From Opitutales bacterium (GTDB taxonomy: Bacteria; Verrucomicrobiota; Verrucomicrobiia; Opitutales; UBA953): DNA of 64,000 nt. This document shows positions 9,185 through 18,586 of the stretch, piece after piece. The position numbers were made by a program, and so were the translations under genes. How positions within the stretch are numbered: the first letter of the stretch is position 1; each line of letters starts with the position of its first letter. The notes under the pieces are model-generated. The model worked only from the letters and a program-made list of their open reading frames with translations, was not told the DNA's origin and made no database searches. The DNA lies in contig JAILGB010000029.1 in assembly GCA_024697185.1 (NCBI GenBank), forward strand, positions 36,259 to 100,258. Reading direction: 5' to 3'.

Positions 9185-10729
9185 ATGCTTGTTGCATCGA
9201 GGTTTGAAAAAATTCTCGTAAATACGGGAATGGCATTTGCGGCACAGGGGGTTACGCTGTTGTTGTCGTTTTGTTCTCGTATAATTTTTGTTCGGGTTTT
9301 AAGTGCGGAATATTTGGGAATCAGCGGTTTGTTTACAAATATTTTACAAGTTTTGTCGTTTGCAGAATTGGGATTGGGAACGGCGATGATGTATAGTTTT
9401 TATAAACCCGTTGCAGAAAACGATAGCGAAAAAATTGCGGCGTTGGTTGCTTTTTTTAAAAGTGTTTACCGTTGGATCGCGTTAACGGTCGGCGGATTGG
9501 GTTTGGCGATTTTCCCGTTTCTCGATTGTCTCGTAAATTTTGACAAGCCGATAGAACATTTGAATGTTTATTATCTTTTGTTTTTGTTGAGCACGGTTCT
9601 GTCTTATTTTTTTGTTTTCAGAACATCTCTTTTTGTCGCATACCAAAAAGAATATGTGCTGAAAACATATCATATATTTTTGGGAATAATCAGCTTTGTT
9701 TTGCAAATTTTTGTTCTTATTTTTACAAAAAACTATATGCTGTATTTGTGCACATCGATTTTGATGATGTTTATCAGCAATTTAATTTGCAATCAAGTCG
9801 CATATAAATATTTCCCGTATTTGAAAAAATCTGCATCCGTTCTTGAAAAATCTGAAAAAAAGAAGATTTTTGACAATGTAAAGTCATTGTTTATTTATAA
9901 AGTTTCGGCGATTATTCAAACAAATACCGATGTGATTTTGATTTCAATTTTCGTGGGAACGCTTACGGTCGGCTATTATTCCAATTATTTGCTAATCACA
10001 TCGGTTGTCGGCGGTGTTATTTCAATGATTTTTGGGAGCGCAAAAGCAAGTCTTGGGAACCTTATCGCATCGGAAACGACGACTCAAAACTCGTATTTTG
10101 TTTTTAAAACAATGGAAAAACTCTCATTTTGGTTGACGGGATTTTCATGTGTTTGTTTCGGGTGTTTAACGCAAGATTTTATCGCGATTGTATTTGGAGA
10201 AGAATATGTGCTTGATGAAATTCTTTTGGCGCTTGTGATTGCAAATTTTTATATCAATAATATTCGTCATCCGATTTGGGCATATCGCGAAACTGCCGGG
10301 ATTTTTCATCAAACACGACATATAACGGTTGTCACATCAACATTGAATTTGCTTTTGTCGCTTATTTTGGGGAAATATTATGGTTTGCACGGAATTATTT
10401 TTGCAACGGCGATTTCAAAAATGCTCTATGGCTGGTGGAAAGAACCGTTAATTCTTTATTCTGTGGTTTTTAAAACATCGCCGGTTCATTACTTTTTTGT
10501 CTATTTTATTGATTTTTGCGTTTTGATTGCTGTTTTTTCAGTAACGTTTTTTATTACGAAAAATATTTCATTGGAGAATTCGTATCTTGCTTTCGTTTTA
10601 AAAATGGTCGTCTGTGCCATCGTGCCAAATGTGTTTATCGCTTTTTATATTTTACCGACACAGGAGGGCAAATATTTTTTGAATAAATTCAAGAAAACAT
10701 TTTCATCCACCAAAATTATTAAATCCTAA
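9185..10729 (+). CDS. Oligosaccharide flippase / lipopolysaccharide biosynthesis membrane protein
   Basis: RIIFVRVLSAEYLGISGLFTNILQVLSFAELGLGTAMMYSFYKPVAE, many TM segments. Confidence 0.88.
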   Translation: MLVASRFEKILVNTGMAFAAQGVTLLLSFCSRIIFVRVLSAEYLGISGLFTNILQVLSFAELGLGTAMMYSFYKPVAENDSEKIAALVAFFKSVYRWIALTVGGLGLAIFPFLDCLVNFDKPIEHLNVYYLLFLLSTVLSYFFVFRTSLFVAYQKEYVLKTYHIFLGIISFVLQIFVLIFTKNYMLYLCTSILMMFISNLICNQVAYKYFPYLKKSASVLEKSEKKKIFDNVKSLFIYKVSAIIQTNTDVILISIFVGTLTVGYYSNYLLITSVVGGVISMIFGSAKASLGNLIASETTTQNSYFVFKTMEKLSFWLTGFSCVCFGCLTQDFIAIVFGEEYVLDEILLALVIANFYINNIRHPIWAYRETAGIFHQTRHITVVTSTLNLLLSLILGKYYGLHGIIFATAISKMLYGWWKEPLILYSVVFKTSPVHYFFVYFIDFCVLIAVFSVTFFITKNISLENSYLAFVLKMVVCAIVPNVFIAFYILPTQEGKYFLNKFKKTFSSTKIIKS

Positions 10730-10730
10730 T

Positions 10731-11858
10731 ATGAAATCGCTGATTAAAAAATATCTTCCCGCAAAGGCTTTAAGTTTTTTGCGTTTTGTTTATCCGATGT
10801 CATGCTTTCGAATTTTAATTGCGAAGATTATAAAGGAATGGCGAATTCGTCGTATTGTCCATTATTGCAAATTGACAGAGGGTGATAAGCGCGCGTATTT
10901 GTTTTTTGTTCCCGAGCATGGCAATATCGGCGATCAGGCGATTGTGGTCGCAGAGCGTGAATTTTTCAAACGCTATTTGCCGGATGTCGCCCTGCTTGAG
11001 ATTCCGGAGAATATCGATCGCCCGGTGGCGGCAAGAATTTTCGCCACCGTGCATAGTAACAAGGAAGTTGTTACTATGCACGGTGGCGGTTGGCTCGGGA
11101 ACCTGTGGATTCCGTGGGACTATGTTATAAAAGGTTATTATGAAGTCTTTAAGGATAAGCGTATTGTTATGTTCCCCAATACGTTTTTCTTTGAAAAAAA
11201 GGGTGATTGGCAAGAGGAGATCGTTCTCTCGCGCGAAGGGTATGAGCGGCATCGCGATTTGCATGTTTTTATCCGGGACAAATCGCTTGATTTTACGCGT
11301 GAACAGATTATGCCGACTGCAAAAGAGCGCGTTTATTCGGTTCCGGATATTGTTTTGTCTTTGGACCGGTCGTCTCCAAAGTTTGAGCGTGAAGGAGTTT
11401 TGTTGTGTTTTAGATCCGACAAGGAAAAAGTCGTCCCCGCAGAAACGCTTGATAAAATAATGGCGATTTTGCGTTCCCGTGGTGAATCCTGTTCTCGCAC
11501 GGATACGGTGCAGCCCTATGCTGTTCCCTCATTTGCGCGCGAGATTGAAGTTGAAAAGAAGTTTGACGAATTTCGTCGTTCCCGCTTGGTGATAACGGAT
11601 CGTTTGCATGGGATGATTTTCGCGACAATTACGGGAACTCCGTGTATTGCCGTCAACAACATCAGCAAAAAAGTGCAAGGGGTTTGGGAGCTTTGGATTA
11701 AAGACCGTTTCCCATATGTTAAATTTGTTGAAAATGCAGACGAAATACCGGACTTGCTTGATGAAATGCTGGCATTAGGGGCGCAACATTACGATCCGTC
11801 GATTTTTGAAGCTTACTGGCGGCAACTTGCCGATGTCGTTCGCGGCGGCATAAAGTAG
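10731..11858 (+). CDS. Polysaccharide pyruvyl transferase family protein
   Basis: EHGNIGDQAIVVAEREFF, HGGGWLGNLW, SRLVITDRLHGMIFATITGTPCIAVNN. Confidence 0.88.
   Translation: MKSLIKKYLPAKALSFLRFVYPMSCFRILIAKIIKEWRIRRIVHYCKLTEGDKRAYLFFVPEHGNIGDQAIVVAEREFFKRYLPDVALLEIPENIDRPVAARIFATVHSNKEVVTMHGGGWLGNLWIPWDYVIKGYYEVFKDKRIVMFPNTFFFEKKGDWQEEIVLSREGYERHRDLHVFIRDKSLDFTREQIMPTAKERVYSVPDIVLSLDRSSPKFEREGVLLCFRSDKEKVVPAETLDKIMAILRSRGESCSRTDTVQPYAVPSFAREIEVEKKFDEFRRSRLVITDRLHGMIFATITGTPCIAVNNISKKVQGVWELWIKDRFPYVKFVENADEIPDLLDEMLALGAQHYDPSIFEAYWRQLADVVRGGIK
11042..11088. repeat. Perfect 21-bp inverted repeat with 5-nt loop
   Basis: CGCCACCGTGCATAGTAACAA-GGAAG-TTGTTACTATGCACGGTGGCG inside the pyruvyl transferase CDS. 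Confidence 0.97.
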
Positions 11859-11888
11859 CCGCGTTGTTTTTATTTCCCTCCGGTGCTG

Positions 11889-13127
11889 TCAGGGATTTTT
11901 TCCGATTTGGGCGTTGACACCCATGAGGACGGTTTCCGTGAGGGCCTGCATTGCGTTAAAGTTGGCGACGGGCGGGAACGCCGATTTGCCTTGGAGGCAT
12001 TCGGTCCAGTTGCGGTAAATATTGCCTTTGATGCGCGGGAGGCGGGAACGGATTTTTTTGATTTGCGCTTTGTCGTAGGGGCGCAGCAGGCGGATGGTTT
12101 CGCCGGAAGAGCCGACGAGCAAATCGTTTTTTGTCCCGTGGAAAATACTGCCGCCGATGAGTTCTCTGCCTTCGGCGGGAACGACAAATTCGTTGCCGAT
12201 GTAGTTGCCGTCAAACCAGGTGATGTCGAGCGGTTTGCCGGATTTGGTTTTAAATTTGAAAATGATTTTGCTGCCTTGCGGGAACGCGATTTTGCTTTTG
12301 CCCCGTGTCTCTGCGATGAGGTCTTGCGGGCGTTCCAGGTCGAGCATAAAAAATGCGGGATTTAAAACATGTTGCGCCATGTCACCGAGCGCTCCCGTCC
12401 CGTAGTCGATCCAACCGCGCCAGTTGAAGGGTGCGATCGCTTTTGAATACGGGCGTTTGGCGGCGTTGCCGAGCCAGAGATCCCAATGCAGTTGGGGCGG
12501 GCAGGGGTCTTCGGCGGGTTCTTCCTGCATGCCTTGCGGCCAGATGGGGCGGTTGGTCCAGGCGCTGACGCGGGTGATTTCGCCGAGCACGCCCGCTTCG
12601 ATCCATTCTTTGGCGACGCGGATGAGGTTGGAGACGGCGCCTTGATTTCCCGCTTGGGTGATGAGTCCGGCGGCAGCGGCGGCCGCGGTGAGTTCCCGCA
12701 ACTGCGGGATTGTTTTGCAAATGGGTTTTTCGACAAAGAGATGTTTGCGGTGTCGCACGGCTTCCATCGCCACGTCAAAATGTGAGTGGTCGGGTGTTGC
12801 GACAACGGCGGCATCGATGCGGGAACGGCATTTTGTAAAAACTTCCCGATAATCGACAAAGCCTTCGACAGTGTCGGCGGGAACGCGGTGTGTTGCGAGG
12901 CGTGCGCGCGCGCGTTTTATCGCTCGTTCGTCGCAGTCGCACAGCGCCACGATGCGCACGCCCGGCAAAGTTGCAAACGCCTCCATGTCCGCCAATCCCA
13001 TACCGCCGAGTCCGAAGACGGCGAGATTGACAGTGTCGTTGCCGTTCCCGCCCGCCAAGAGGGACGGAGCGAGGCAGGTTCCCGCAAATGCGGCGGCTGT
13101 GAGGCGGATAAAATCTTTGCGCAGCAT
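11889..13127 (-). CDS. Gfo/Idh/MocA family oxidoreductase (exported)
   Basis: MLRKDFIRLTAAAFAGTCLAPSLLAGGNGNDTVNLAVFGLGGMG; HFLVEKPICKT-like EKP motif. Confidence 0.9.
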   Translation of the reverse strand: MLRKDFIRLTAAAFAGTCLAPSLLAGGNGNDTVNLAVFGLGGMGLADMEAFATLPGVRIVALCDCDERAIKRARARLATHRVPADTVEGFVDYREVFTKCRSRIDAAVVATPDHSHFDVAMEAVRHRKHLFVEKPICKTIPQLRELTAAAAAAGLITQAGNQGAVSNLIRVAKEWIEAGVLGEITRVSAWTNRPIWPQGMQEEPAEDPCPPQLHWDLWLGNAAKRPYSKAIAPFNWRGWIDYGTGALGDMAQHVLNPAFFMLDLERPQDLIAETRGKSKIAFPQGSKIIFKFKTKSGKPLDITWFDGNYIGNEFVVPAEGRELIGGSIFHGTKNDLLVGSSGETIRLLRPYDKAQIKKIRSRLPRIKGNIYRNWTECLQGKSAFPPVANFNAMQALTETVLMGVNAQIGKNP

Positions 13128-13146
13128 AATAGGTGTTTTTTTTTCT

Positions 13147-13479
13147 TTAAAAATAAAAGGCGAGCAGAAGGAGCAGGACAAGGAGGACGGGAACGAGGAA
13201 GAGGAAGATTTTTTTTGCGGGAACGCCGTTTGATTTTTTGCGCCATTCGGCTGCCTCTTCCTCGTCGTAGGTTTCGACGATTTCCGCGAGTGCGATTTGG
13301 GCGGGAACGTGATTTTGTTCTGCCGCCTGTCTGAAAAATTTTTCGGCGGTTTCGATGTCTTCAAAGGCTCCGCCCCTGCCGTCGCGGTAACGCAGGGCGA
13401 GTTCGTAAATCGCTTCGGGATCGCCCGTTCCCGCGAGTTTTTTTATTTCAAACAGCCGTTTGTTTTTGTAGTCGTCCAT
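13147..13479 (-). CDS. Small SEL1-repeat membrane protein
   Basis: GDPEAIYELALRYRDGRGGAFEDIETAEKFFRQAAEQNHVPAQIALAE plus C-terminal TM. Confidence 0.75.
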   Translation of the reverse strand: MDDYKNKRLFEIKKLAGTGDPEAIYELALRYRDGRGGAFEDIETAEKFFRQAAEQNHVPAQIALAEIVETYDEEEAAEWRKKSNGVPAKKIFLFLVPVLLVLLLLLAFYF

Positions 13480-13482
13480 TGT

Positions 13483-14274
13483 TTATTTTGGCGGATAGCG
13501 CTTTTCAAATTTTAGAAGAATCTCGCGAAGTCTGTCGTCTAAGAATCCGAGCGCCTGTTTTCGGATCTCAGCCGGCACGCTGTAGCAGGCTCCGGCGACG
13601 GAGGCGGTGATGGCGGCGAGAGTGTCGCTGTCGCCGCCGATGGAAATGGCGTTTCTTACGGCGTCTTCAAAATCCGTCGATTCAAAAAAGGCCTCCAGTG
13701 CCTGGGGGACGGTGCCTTGGCAGGTTTCGTCAAATCTGTAGTTTTCGCGAATGTCGTCGAGGGTGAAGTCTATCGGATAGTAGTTTTGGCAGATGTGATC
13801 CCGTATTGCCGACGGGCTTTTGCCGCTTCGGGCGAGGAAGACGGCGACGGCGGTGGCTTCGGCTCCTTTTATGCCTTCCGGATGATTGTGGCTTATTTCG
13901 GTGACGGCCTTTGAGAGCTGTTTGACCTCATCGATGTTTTTCCCGGCATAGGCGCAGGCGCTGACTCTCATCGCGGCTCCGTTCCCGTAGCTGTTGTAGG
14001 GTTGGGGATTGTCGGAGTAGATCCATTTGTAAAACGAGCCGCCGTAGCCGCAATAGGGATAGGGACGTCCGATTTTTTGCATGGAGCGGACGCTTTGCCT
14101 GCCCAAATCGCGATAATCTCCGTTGCAAGCCATCAGTGCGTCGCATACGGCGAGCGACATTATGGAGTCGTCGGTAAAAAAACACAGGGGCGTAAACAGA
14201 TCAAAGTCTTTCGACTTGTGATTGTTCCATTCGAAACGCGAGCCCACAATGTCTCCGATTATCGCGGCGATCAT
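13483..14274 (-). CDS. ADP-ribosylglycohydrolase family protein
   Basis: IAAIIGDIVGSRFEW, FTDDSIMSLAVCDAL, GGDSDTLAAITASVAGACY. Confidence 0.9.
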   Translation of the reverse strand: MIAAIIGDIVGSRFEWNNHKSKDFDLFTPLCFFTDDSIMSLAVCDALMACNGDYRDLGRQSVRSMQKIGRPYPYCGYGGSFYKWIYSDNPQPYNSYGNGAAMRVSACAYAGKNIDEVKQLSKAVTEISHNHPEGIKGAEATAVAVFLARSGKSPSAIRDHICQNYYPIDFTLDDIRENYRFDETCQGTVPQALEAFFESTDFEDAVRNAISIGGDSDTLAAITASVAGACYSVPAEIRKQALGFLDDRLREILLKFEKRYPPK

Positions 14275-14439
14275 CTGAAATTTTTATCCGTAAAAGGGTT
14301 GGTCGGCATCCGGCGGTATTTCGCCGTCATCCGGACTTATTATAAAAATTGTTGCGGGAACGGGCAATTTTTAATTGGCGGGAACGGCGTTCTTTTTTTA
14401 GTTGTTGTCGGGAAGGGCAATCTTTATAATTTTTCCCGT

Positions 14440-15336
14440 ATGCTTAACAAATTATTCCCCATTTTAACAGTTCTCGCGTTGGCGCCCTTTGCGGCGGCGC
14501 AGGACACGGCCGTTCCCGAAGTGACGGAAGCCACGCTCGCTCCGGCATCTGAATCTGCCGGCCTCGTGGCTGCAATTCCGGCGGAAAAAACCTTGGAATA
14601 TTATAAGGTCTTTGGCGCGCTGATTTCCGCCAATATCGGTTTGGGCAACGTGGGACTCACGGATGCCGAGATCAACGCGTTCGCGACCGGTCTCGCGGAA
14701 GGTCTTAAAAATCCGGATGCCGCCAAAACTTATCGGGATTTTATCAAGGAAAACGAAGTCGAATTCCAAATGTTCATCGGCTCGCTCCAAGAACGCGTGC
14801 AGGCAAAAATGATGGAGGAGCAAACGGCGGCGATGGAAAAAGAAATCGCGCAAAATCAGGCGGCGGGTCAGGCGTATATCGAAAAATGCCTGAAGGATCC
14901 CGGATTTAAAAAACTGCCCGGAGGAACATTGATCAAGGTGATTTCGGCCGGCGATCTCGCCGTTCCCATAAAGGCGACGAGCATGCTCTCCGCGCGCTAT
15001 ACGGGAACATTTGTCGATGGGACGATTTTTGACAGTAGCGATCGCAATCCCGAGACGGGCGAACCGCTTCATTTTTCGCCGGACGGCGAAGTGACGGAGT
15101 TCCCGTGCGCGTTGGAGATGTTGATCCCCGGCTGGATCGAGGCTTTGACGACGGTGGGCAAAGGAGCTAAGCTCACTTTGGTGATCCCGCCGGAACAGGC
15201 TTACGGCAACGAAGGCCCGCTTCCGCCCGCATCGACGCTTGTTTTCGATATTGAGATTGTCGATGTTAAAGAAGCGCCCGCCGAAGCGGAAGCAAGTGAA
15301 GACGGCGACGTTCCCGCTGATGACGAGGGAAAATAG
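14440..15336 (+). CDS. FKBP-type peptidyl-prolyl cis-trans isomerase (exported)
   Basis: Signal peptide MLNKLFPILTVLALAPFAAAQ; YTGTFVDGTIFDSS...GNEGPLPPASTLVFDIEIVDV. Confidence 0.92.
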   Translation: MLNKLFPILTVLALAPFAAAQDTAVPEVTEATLAPASESAGLVAAIPAEKTLEYYKVFGALISANIGLGNVGLTDAEINAFATGLAEGLKNPDAAKTYRDFIKENEVEFQMFIGSLQERVQAKMMEEQTAAMEKEIAQNQAAGQAYIEKCLKDPGFKKLPGGTLIKVISAGDLAVPIKATSMLSARYTGTFVDGTIFDSSDRNPETGEPLHFSPDGEVTEFPCALEMLIPGWIEALTTVGKGAKLTLVIPPEQAYGNEGPLPPASTLVFDIEIVDVKEAPAEAEASEDGDVPADDEGK

Positions 15337-15353
15337 GCAGAAATGTTTTTTGT

Positions 15354-15391
15354 AAAAATCTTGCGGGAACGCGCGTTCCCGCAAGATTTTT
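15354..15391 (+). terminator. Terminator made of a head-to-head GCGGGAACG pair
   Basis: 38-bp perfect palindrome AAAAATCTTGCGGGAACGC|GCGTTCCCGCAAGATTTTT. Confidence 0.88.
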
Positions 15392-15411
15392 TATTTTGTC
15401 CTACAAAAAAC

Positions 15412-15439
15412 TTGAAAAGTCTCGCGCCCGTGCTATAAT
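15412..15439 (+). promoter_or_regulatory. Sigma70-type promoter
   Basis: TTGAAA-N16-TATAAT. Confidence 0.65.
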
Positions 15440-15445
15440 GAAAGT

Positions 15446-15535
15446 TGCAGGGAAACCTGCTATATATCTTAAAAGTACGGCCTAGCTGACTTCCCCCCGA
15501 TGGTTCCTATCCTTTTCCCGTCGGGGGGTTTGCTT
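15446..15535 (+). ncRNA. Candidate structured leader or small RNA upstream of rplM
   Basis: GCAGG-GAAA-CCTGC GNRA hairpin (15447-15460) then CCCCCCGA...TCGGGGGG stem (15493-15500/15521-15528), downstream of a promoter. Confidence 0.4.
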
Positions 15536-15712
15536 TGTCGCGGGAACGCCGGATCTGTGGGGGATTGTTCAAAAATTTCTTGCATTTTTGCATCAAATAA
15601 TGTTTAATAAGAGTCCATTCTCAAATAAAAAACTTGGATTAACGGCAGTGTAGTTCTCCCACCCGATCATCTGAACAGTAGCTGCAGAGCGTCCAAACAA
15701 CACAAAAATCAA

Positions 15713-16150
15713 ATGAAAACAACATTAGCTAAAAAACCGAACGAGACCGACCGCAAGTGGTATCTCGTTGACGCTACGGACAAGACGCTCGGTCGTCTCG
15801 CCGTTACGATTGCAGCCATTCTTCGCGGCCGTCACAAGCCGACTTATACGCCCAATACGGATACCGGCGACTATGTCGTCGTGATCAATGCGGACAAAGT
15901 CGCTGTCAGCGGCGCAAAAGAAACAGGCAAAACCTACATGTTCTATACGGGCTGGGTGGGAACCAAATATCATCGCAGCGTTGCCGATATGCGTGCTCGC
16001 CGTCCCGAGTTCCTGATCACACACGCTGTCAAAGGTATGTTGCCGCACAACCGCCTTGCCAACGCGATGATCAAAAAACTCAAGGTTTATGCCGGCGCGG
16101 AACATCCGCACGCCGCTCAAAACCCGGTGGAAATTATCGAAACCAAATAA
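15713..16150 (+). CDS. rplM: 50S ribosomal protein L13
   Basis: RKWYLVDATDKTLGRLAVTIAAILRGRHKPTYTPNTDTGDYVVVINADKV. Confidence 0.97.
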   Translation: MKTTLAKKPNETDRKWYLVDATDKTLGRLAVTIAAILRGRHKPTYTPNTDTGDYVVVINADKVAVSGAKETGKTYMFYTGWVGTKYHRSVADMRARRPEFLITHAVKGMLPHNRLANAMIKKLKVYAGAEHPHAAQNPVEIIETK

Positions 16151-16169
16151 CCTTTAATAAAGAAAAACA

Positions 16170-16565
16170 ATGAGCACTCCAGAAGTTTTCACAGCAGTCG
16201 GTCGTCGCAAAACGTCCAGCGCCCGTGTGCGTCTTTCGTATGGCAAAGGCAAAATGACCGTTAACGGCAAACCTTTGAACGAATACTGCTTCACCGAAGC
16301 CCTCGCAAAAACCGCGACTGCTCCCATCGCAGTCGCGGAGCTCGAAGGATCGCTTGACATCACCGTTCTCGTTAACGGCGGCGGCGTTTCCAGCCAGGCG
16401 GGAGCAATTTCGCTCGGCATCGCACGCGCTATCGAAAAATACAATTCTGAAAAGCGCGCTGTGCTTAAGAAAGCCGGTCTCCTCACTCGCGACGGTCGCG
16501 ATAAGGAACGTAAGAAAAGCGGTCAGCCCGGTGCCCGCAAGCACTTCCAGTTCTCGAAACGTTAA
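16170..16565 (+). CDS. rpsI: 30S ribosomal protein S9
   Basis: AVGRRKTSSARVRL...GLLTRDGRDKERKKSGQPGARKHFQFSKR. Confidence 0.97.
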   Translation: MSTPEVFTAVGRRKTSSARVRLSYGKGKMTVNGKPLNEYCFTEALAKTATAPIAVAELEGSLDITVLVNGGGVSSQAGAISLGIARAIEKYNSEKRAVLKKAGLLTRDGRDKERKKSGQPGARKHFQFSKR

Positions 16566-16589
16566 TCCAAGTTTTGGGAGAACTACCGA

Positions 16590-16626
16590 AAAGCCGTTTC
16601 CGCAAGTCGCGGGAACGGTTTTTTTA
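16590..16626 (+). terminator. Terminator after rpsI using a motif pair
   Basis: CCGTTTCCGC-AAGTC-GCGGGAACGG TTTTTTT, one G-U wobble. Confidence 0.8.
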
Positions 16627-16707
16627 TCGTCGGGATTTGGCGGGAACCCGTTATTTTTTATTGCTTTTTTACAAAAAAAACGCTATTATTGAATTCAATT
16701 CCAATAT

Positions 16708-16800
16708 GGAGAGGTGGCCGAGTGGCTGAAGGCAACGGTTTGCTAAATCGTCATAGGGTCTCAAGCCCTATCGTGAGTTCGAATCTCATCCTCTCCGCCA
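16708..16800 (+). tRNA. tRNA-Ser (GCT)
   Basis: Cloverleaf GGAGAGG...CCTCTCCGCCA, anticodon GCT, long variable arm, CCA encoded. Confidence 0.95.
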
Positions 16801-16829
16801 GTTTTGCCAAGTTGTTGTTGGCGTTGTTG

Positions 16830-16865
16830 TCGTTCCCGTGAAAATTTGCGGGAACGATTTTTTTT
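16830..16865 (+). terminator. Terminator after tRNA-Ser using a motif pair
   Basis: TCGTTCCCG-N10-CGGGAACGA TTTTTTTT. Confidence 0.82.
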
Positions 16866-16963
16866 GAGGCGCGTTCCCTGTCGCTTAGATATTGAGGCTG
16901 CGATTGGAAATTTATATAATTTTTTTTCGATTCAGGTTTAAATTTTCAGTGTTTTTATAAATT

Positions 16964-18517
16964 ATGTATTCCACCGTTTATTCCGGAGCTCTTAGGGGTG
17001 TTGAGGCTGTCAGTGTTCAAGTTGAGGCGAAATCGGGCATGTTGGGCGATTTTGCGATGATTGTGGTCGGTTTGCCGGACGCTGCGGTCAAGGAGTCGAG
17101 CGATCGCGTTACGGCAGCGTTTTCGAGTTGCAAACTTTCCTTGCCGTTTTCTAAGACGATTATCAATCTCGCTCCCGGCGATATTCGCAAGGAGGGACCG
17201 ATTTATGATTTGCCGATCGCCTTGTCGCTCCTGGTCGCCAACGGAACATTGCCGCCGGAGTGTCTGGAACGTTTTGTTGTCGCGGGCGAATTGGGTTTGG
17301 ACGGTGTGGTGCGCCCGATCCGGGGCGGCGTTTCCCTGGCGCTTTTGGCGCGCAAACAGGGACGGGATGTCATTTTGCCGCGAGTGAGCGCGGAGGAGGC
17401 TGCGTTAGTCGAGGGCGTCAATGTTTATCCGGTTGAGGACCTGACGGAATGTTTGAAATTTTTGAAAGGCGAAAAGGCGATTGTGCCGCTGACACCGGAA
17501 TCGAGTTCGTTCGCGAAAAGCGTTCCCGCGGAGTCCCTGCTTGATTTTTCAGAGGTCAAGGGGCAATACCAGTTGCGTCGCGCGGTGGAGATCGCCGTGG
17601 CCGGGGCTCACAACCTTTTGATGATCGGCTCTCCCGGTTCCGGGAAAAGTATGATTGCCAAGCGCATTCCGACGATTTTGCCGGAACCCGATTTGGATGA
17701 ATTTTTGGAAATTTTGGGAATCCAATCCGCGGCGGGAATGACGATTGTCGGCGATGAGCACGGAATCCAGCGGCCGTTTCGCTCTCCGCATCATACGATT
17801 TCGGATGTCGGTCTGATCGGTGGCGGGAGCGTTCCCGGTCCCGGGGAAATTTCCTTGGCGCACAACGGTGTTCTTTTTTTGGACGAGTTCCCGGAGTTCA
17901 AGCGTTCGGTGCTTGAGGTTTTGCGCCAGCCGCTTGAAGACGGCGAAGTGACGATTTCGCGGGCTTCGGCAAAAATTACCCTGCCGGCGCATTTTATGCT
18001 GGTGGCGGCGATGAATCCGTGTCCCTGCGGTTATTATGGGGACCGTCATCATCGTTGCACCTGCACGCCGACGCAGATCCAACGCTATCGTTCCCGCCTC
18101 TCCGGTCCTTTGCTTGACCGCATCGACATCCATGTCAACGCACCGACACTGTCGATCGAAGAGTTGCGGACGGCGAAACCCGGCGAATCTTCGGCGACAA
18201 TGCGGGCGCGCATCGTGGCGGCGCGGGCGGTGCAGGAAAAGCGTTTTTCGCAGGACGCCTCTATGGGCCCCAAGACGCGTTGCAATGCGCGCATGACCAA
18301 CCGGCAGATTCAAAAATATTGTGAGCTTGGCGAAATGCAAAGTCGTATGTTGCAAATGGCGATGGAGCGTTTCGGCCTCTCGGCGCGCGCGTATAGCAGG
18401 ATTTTGAAAGTTGCCCGGACAATCGCCGATCTCGCCGGACACGAATCCATCGAAGCTCCGGATATTTCCGAAGCGATCAATTTTCGTCTGCTCGACAAAG
18501 CCAACGAACAGATTTGA
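16964..18517 (+). CDS. comM: YifB/ComM family Mg-chelatase-like AAA+ ATPase
   Basis: [25 protein letters not shown]...[19 protein letters not shown]...CPCGYYGD. Confidence 0.93.
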   Translation: MYSTVYSGALRGVEAVSVQVEAKSGMLGDFAMIVVGLPDAAVKESSDRVTAAFSSCKLSLPFSKTIINLAPGDIRKEGPIYDLPIALSLLVANGTLPPECLERFVVAGELGLDGVVRPIRGGVSLALLARKQGRDVILPRVSAEEAALVEGVNVYPVEDLTECLKFLKGEKAIVPLTPESSSFAKSVPAESLLDFSEVKGQYQLRRAVEIAVAGAHNLLMIGSPGSGKSMIAKRIPTILPEPDLDEFLEILGIQSAAGMTIVGDEHGIQRPFRSPHHTISDVGLIGGGSVPGPGEISLAHNGVLFLDEFPEFKRSVLEVLRQPLEDGEVTISRASAKITLPAHFMLVAAMNPCPCGYYGDRHHRCTCTPTQIQRYRSRLSGPLLDRIDIHVNAPTLSIEELRTAKPGESSATMRARIVAARAVQEKRFSQDASMGPKTRCNARMTNRQIQKYCELGEMQSRMLQMAMERFGLSARAYSRILKVARTIADLAGHESIEAPDISEAINFRLLDKANEQI

Positions 18518-18533
18518 CGTTCCCGCGGGAACG
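18518..18533. repeat. Perfect palindrome of two overlapping motifs
   Basis: CGTTCCCGCGGGAACG directly after comM stop codon. Confidence 0.9.
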
Positions 18534-18586
18534 GAATCTGCGGTCGGGCTCTCGCGGGAACGAAGTTTTCGCGTTATAATGGATTT

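Noticed and set aside
12786-13334. Forward ORFs opposite the Gfo/Idh oxidoreductase gene (11883-12365, 12786-13334)
   Set aside because: The minus strand encodes a clear oxidoreductase; the forward ORFs are shadow frames.
13128-13364. N-terminal extension of the oxidoreductase ORF
   Set aside because: ATG at 13127 begins a typical signal peptide; the extension overlaps the SEL1-protein gene and is Lys/Ser-rich without homology features.
15446-15535. Possible c-di-GMP-I or fluoride riboswitch
   Set aside because: Short similarities (GGGAAACC, CGGCCTA, GATGGTTCCTA) exist but the conserved cores are incomplete and their order does not fit; kept only as an unidentified RNA candidate.
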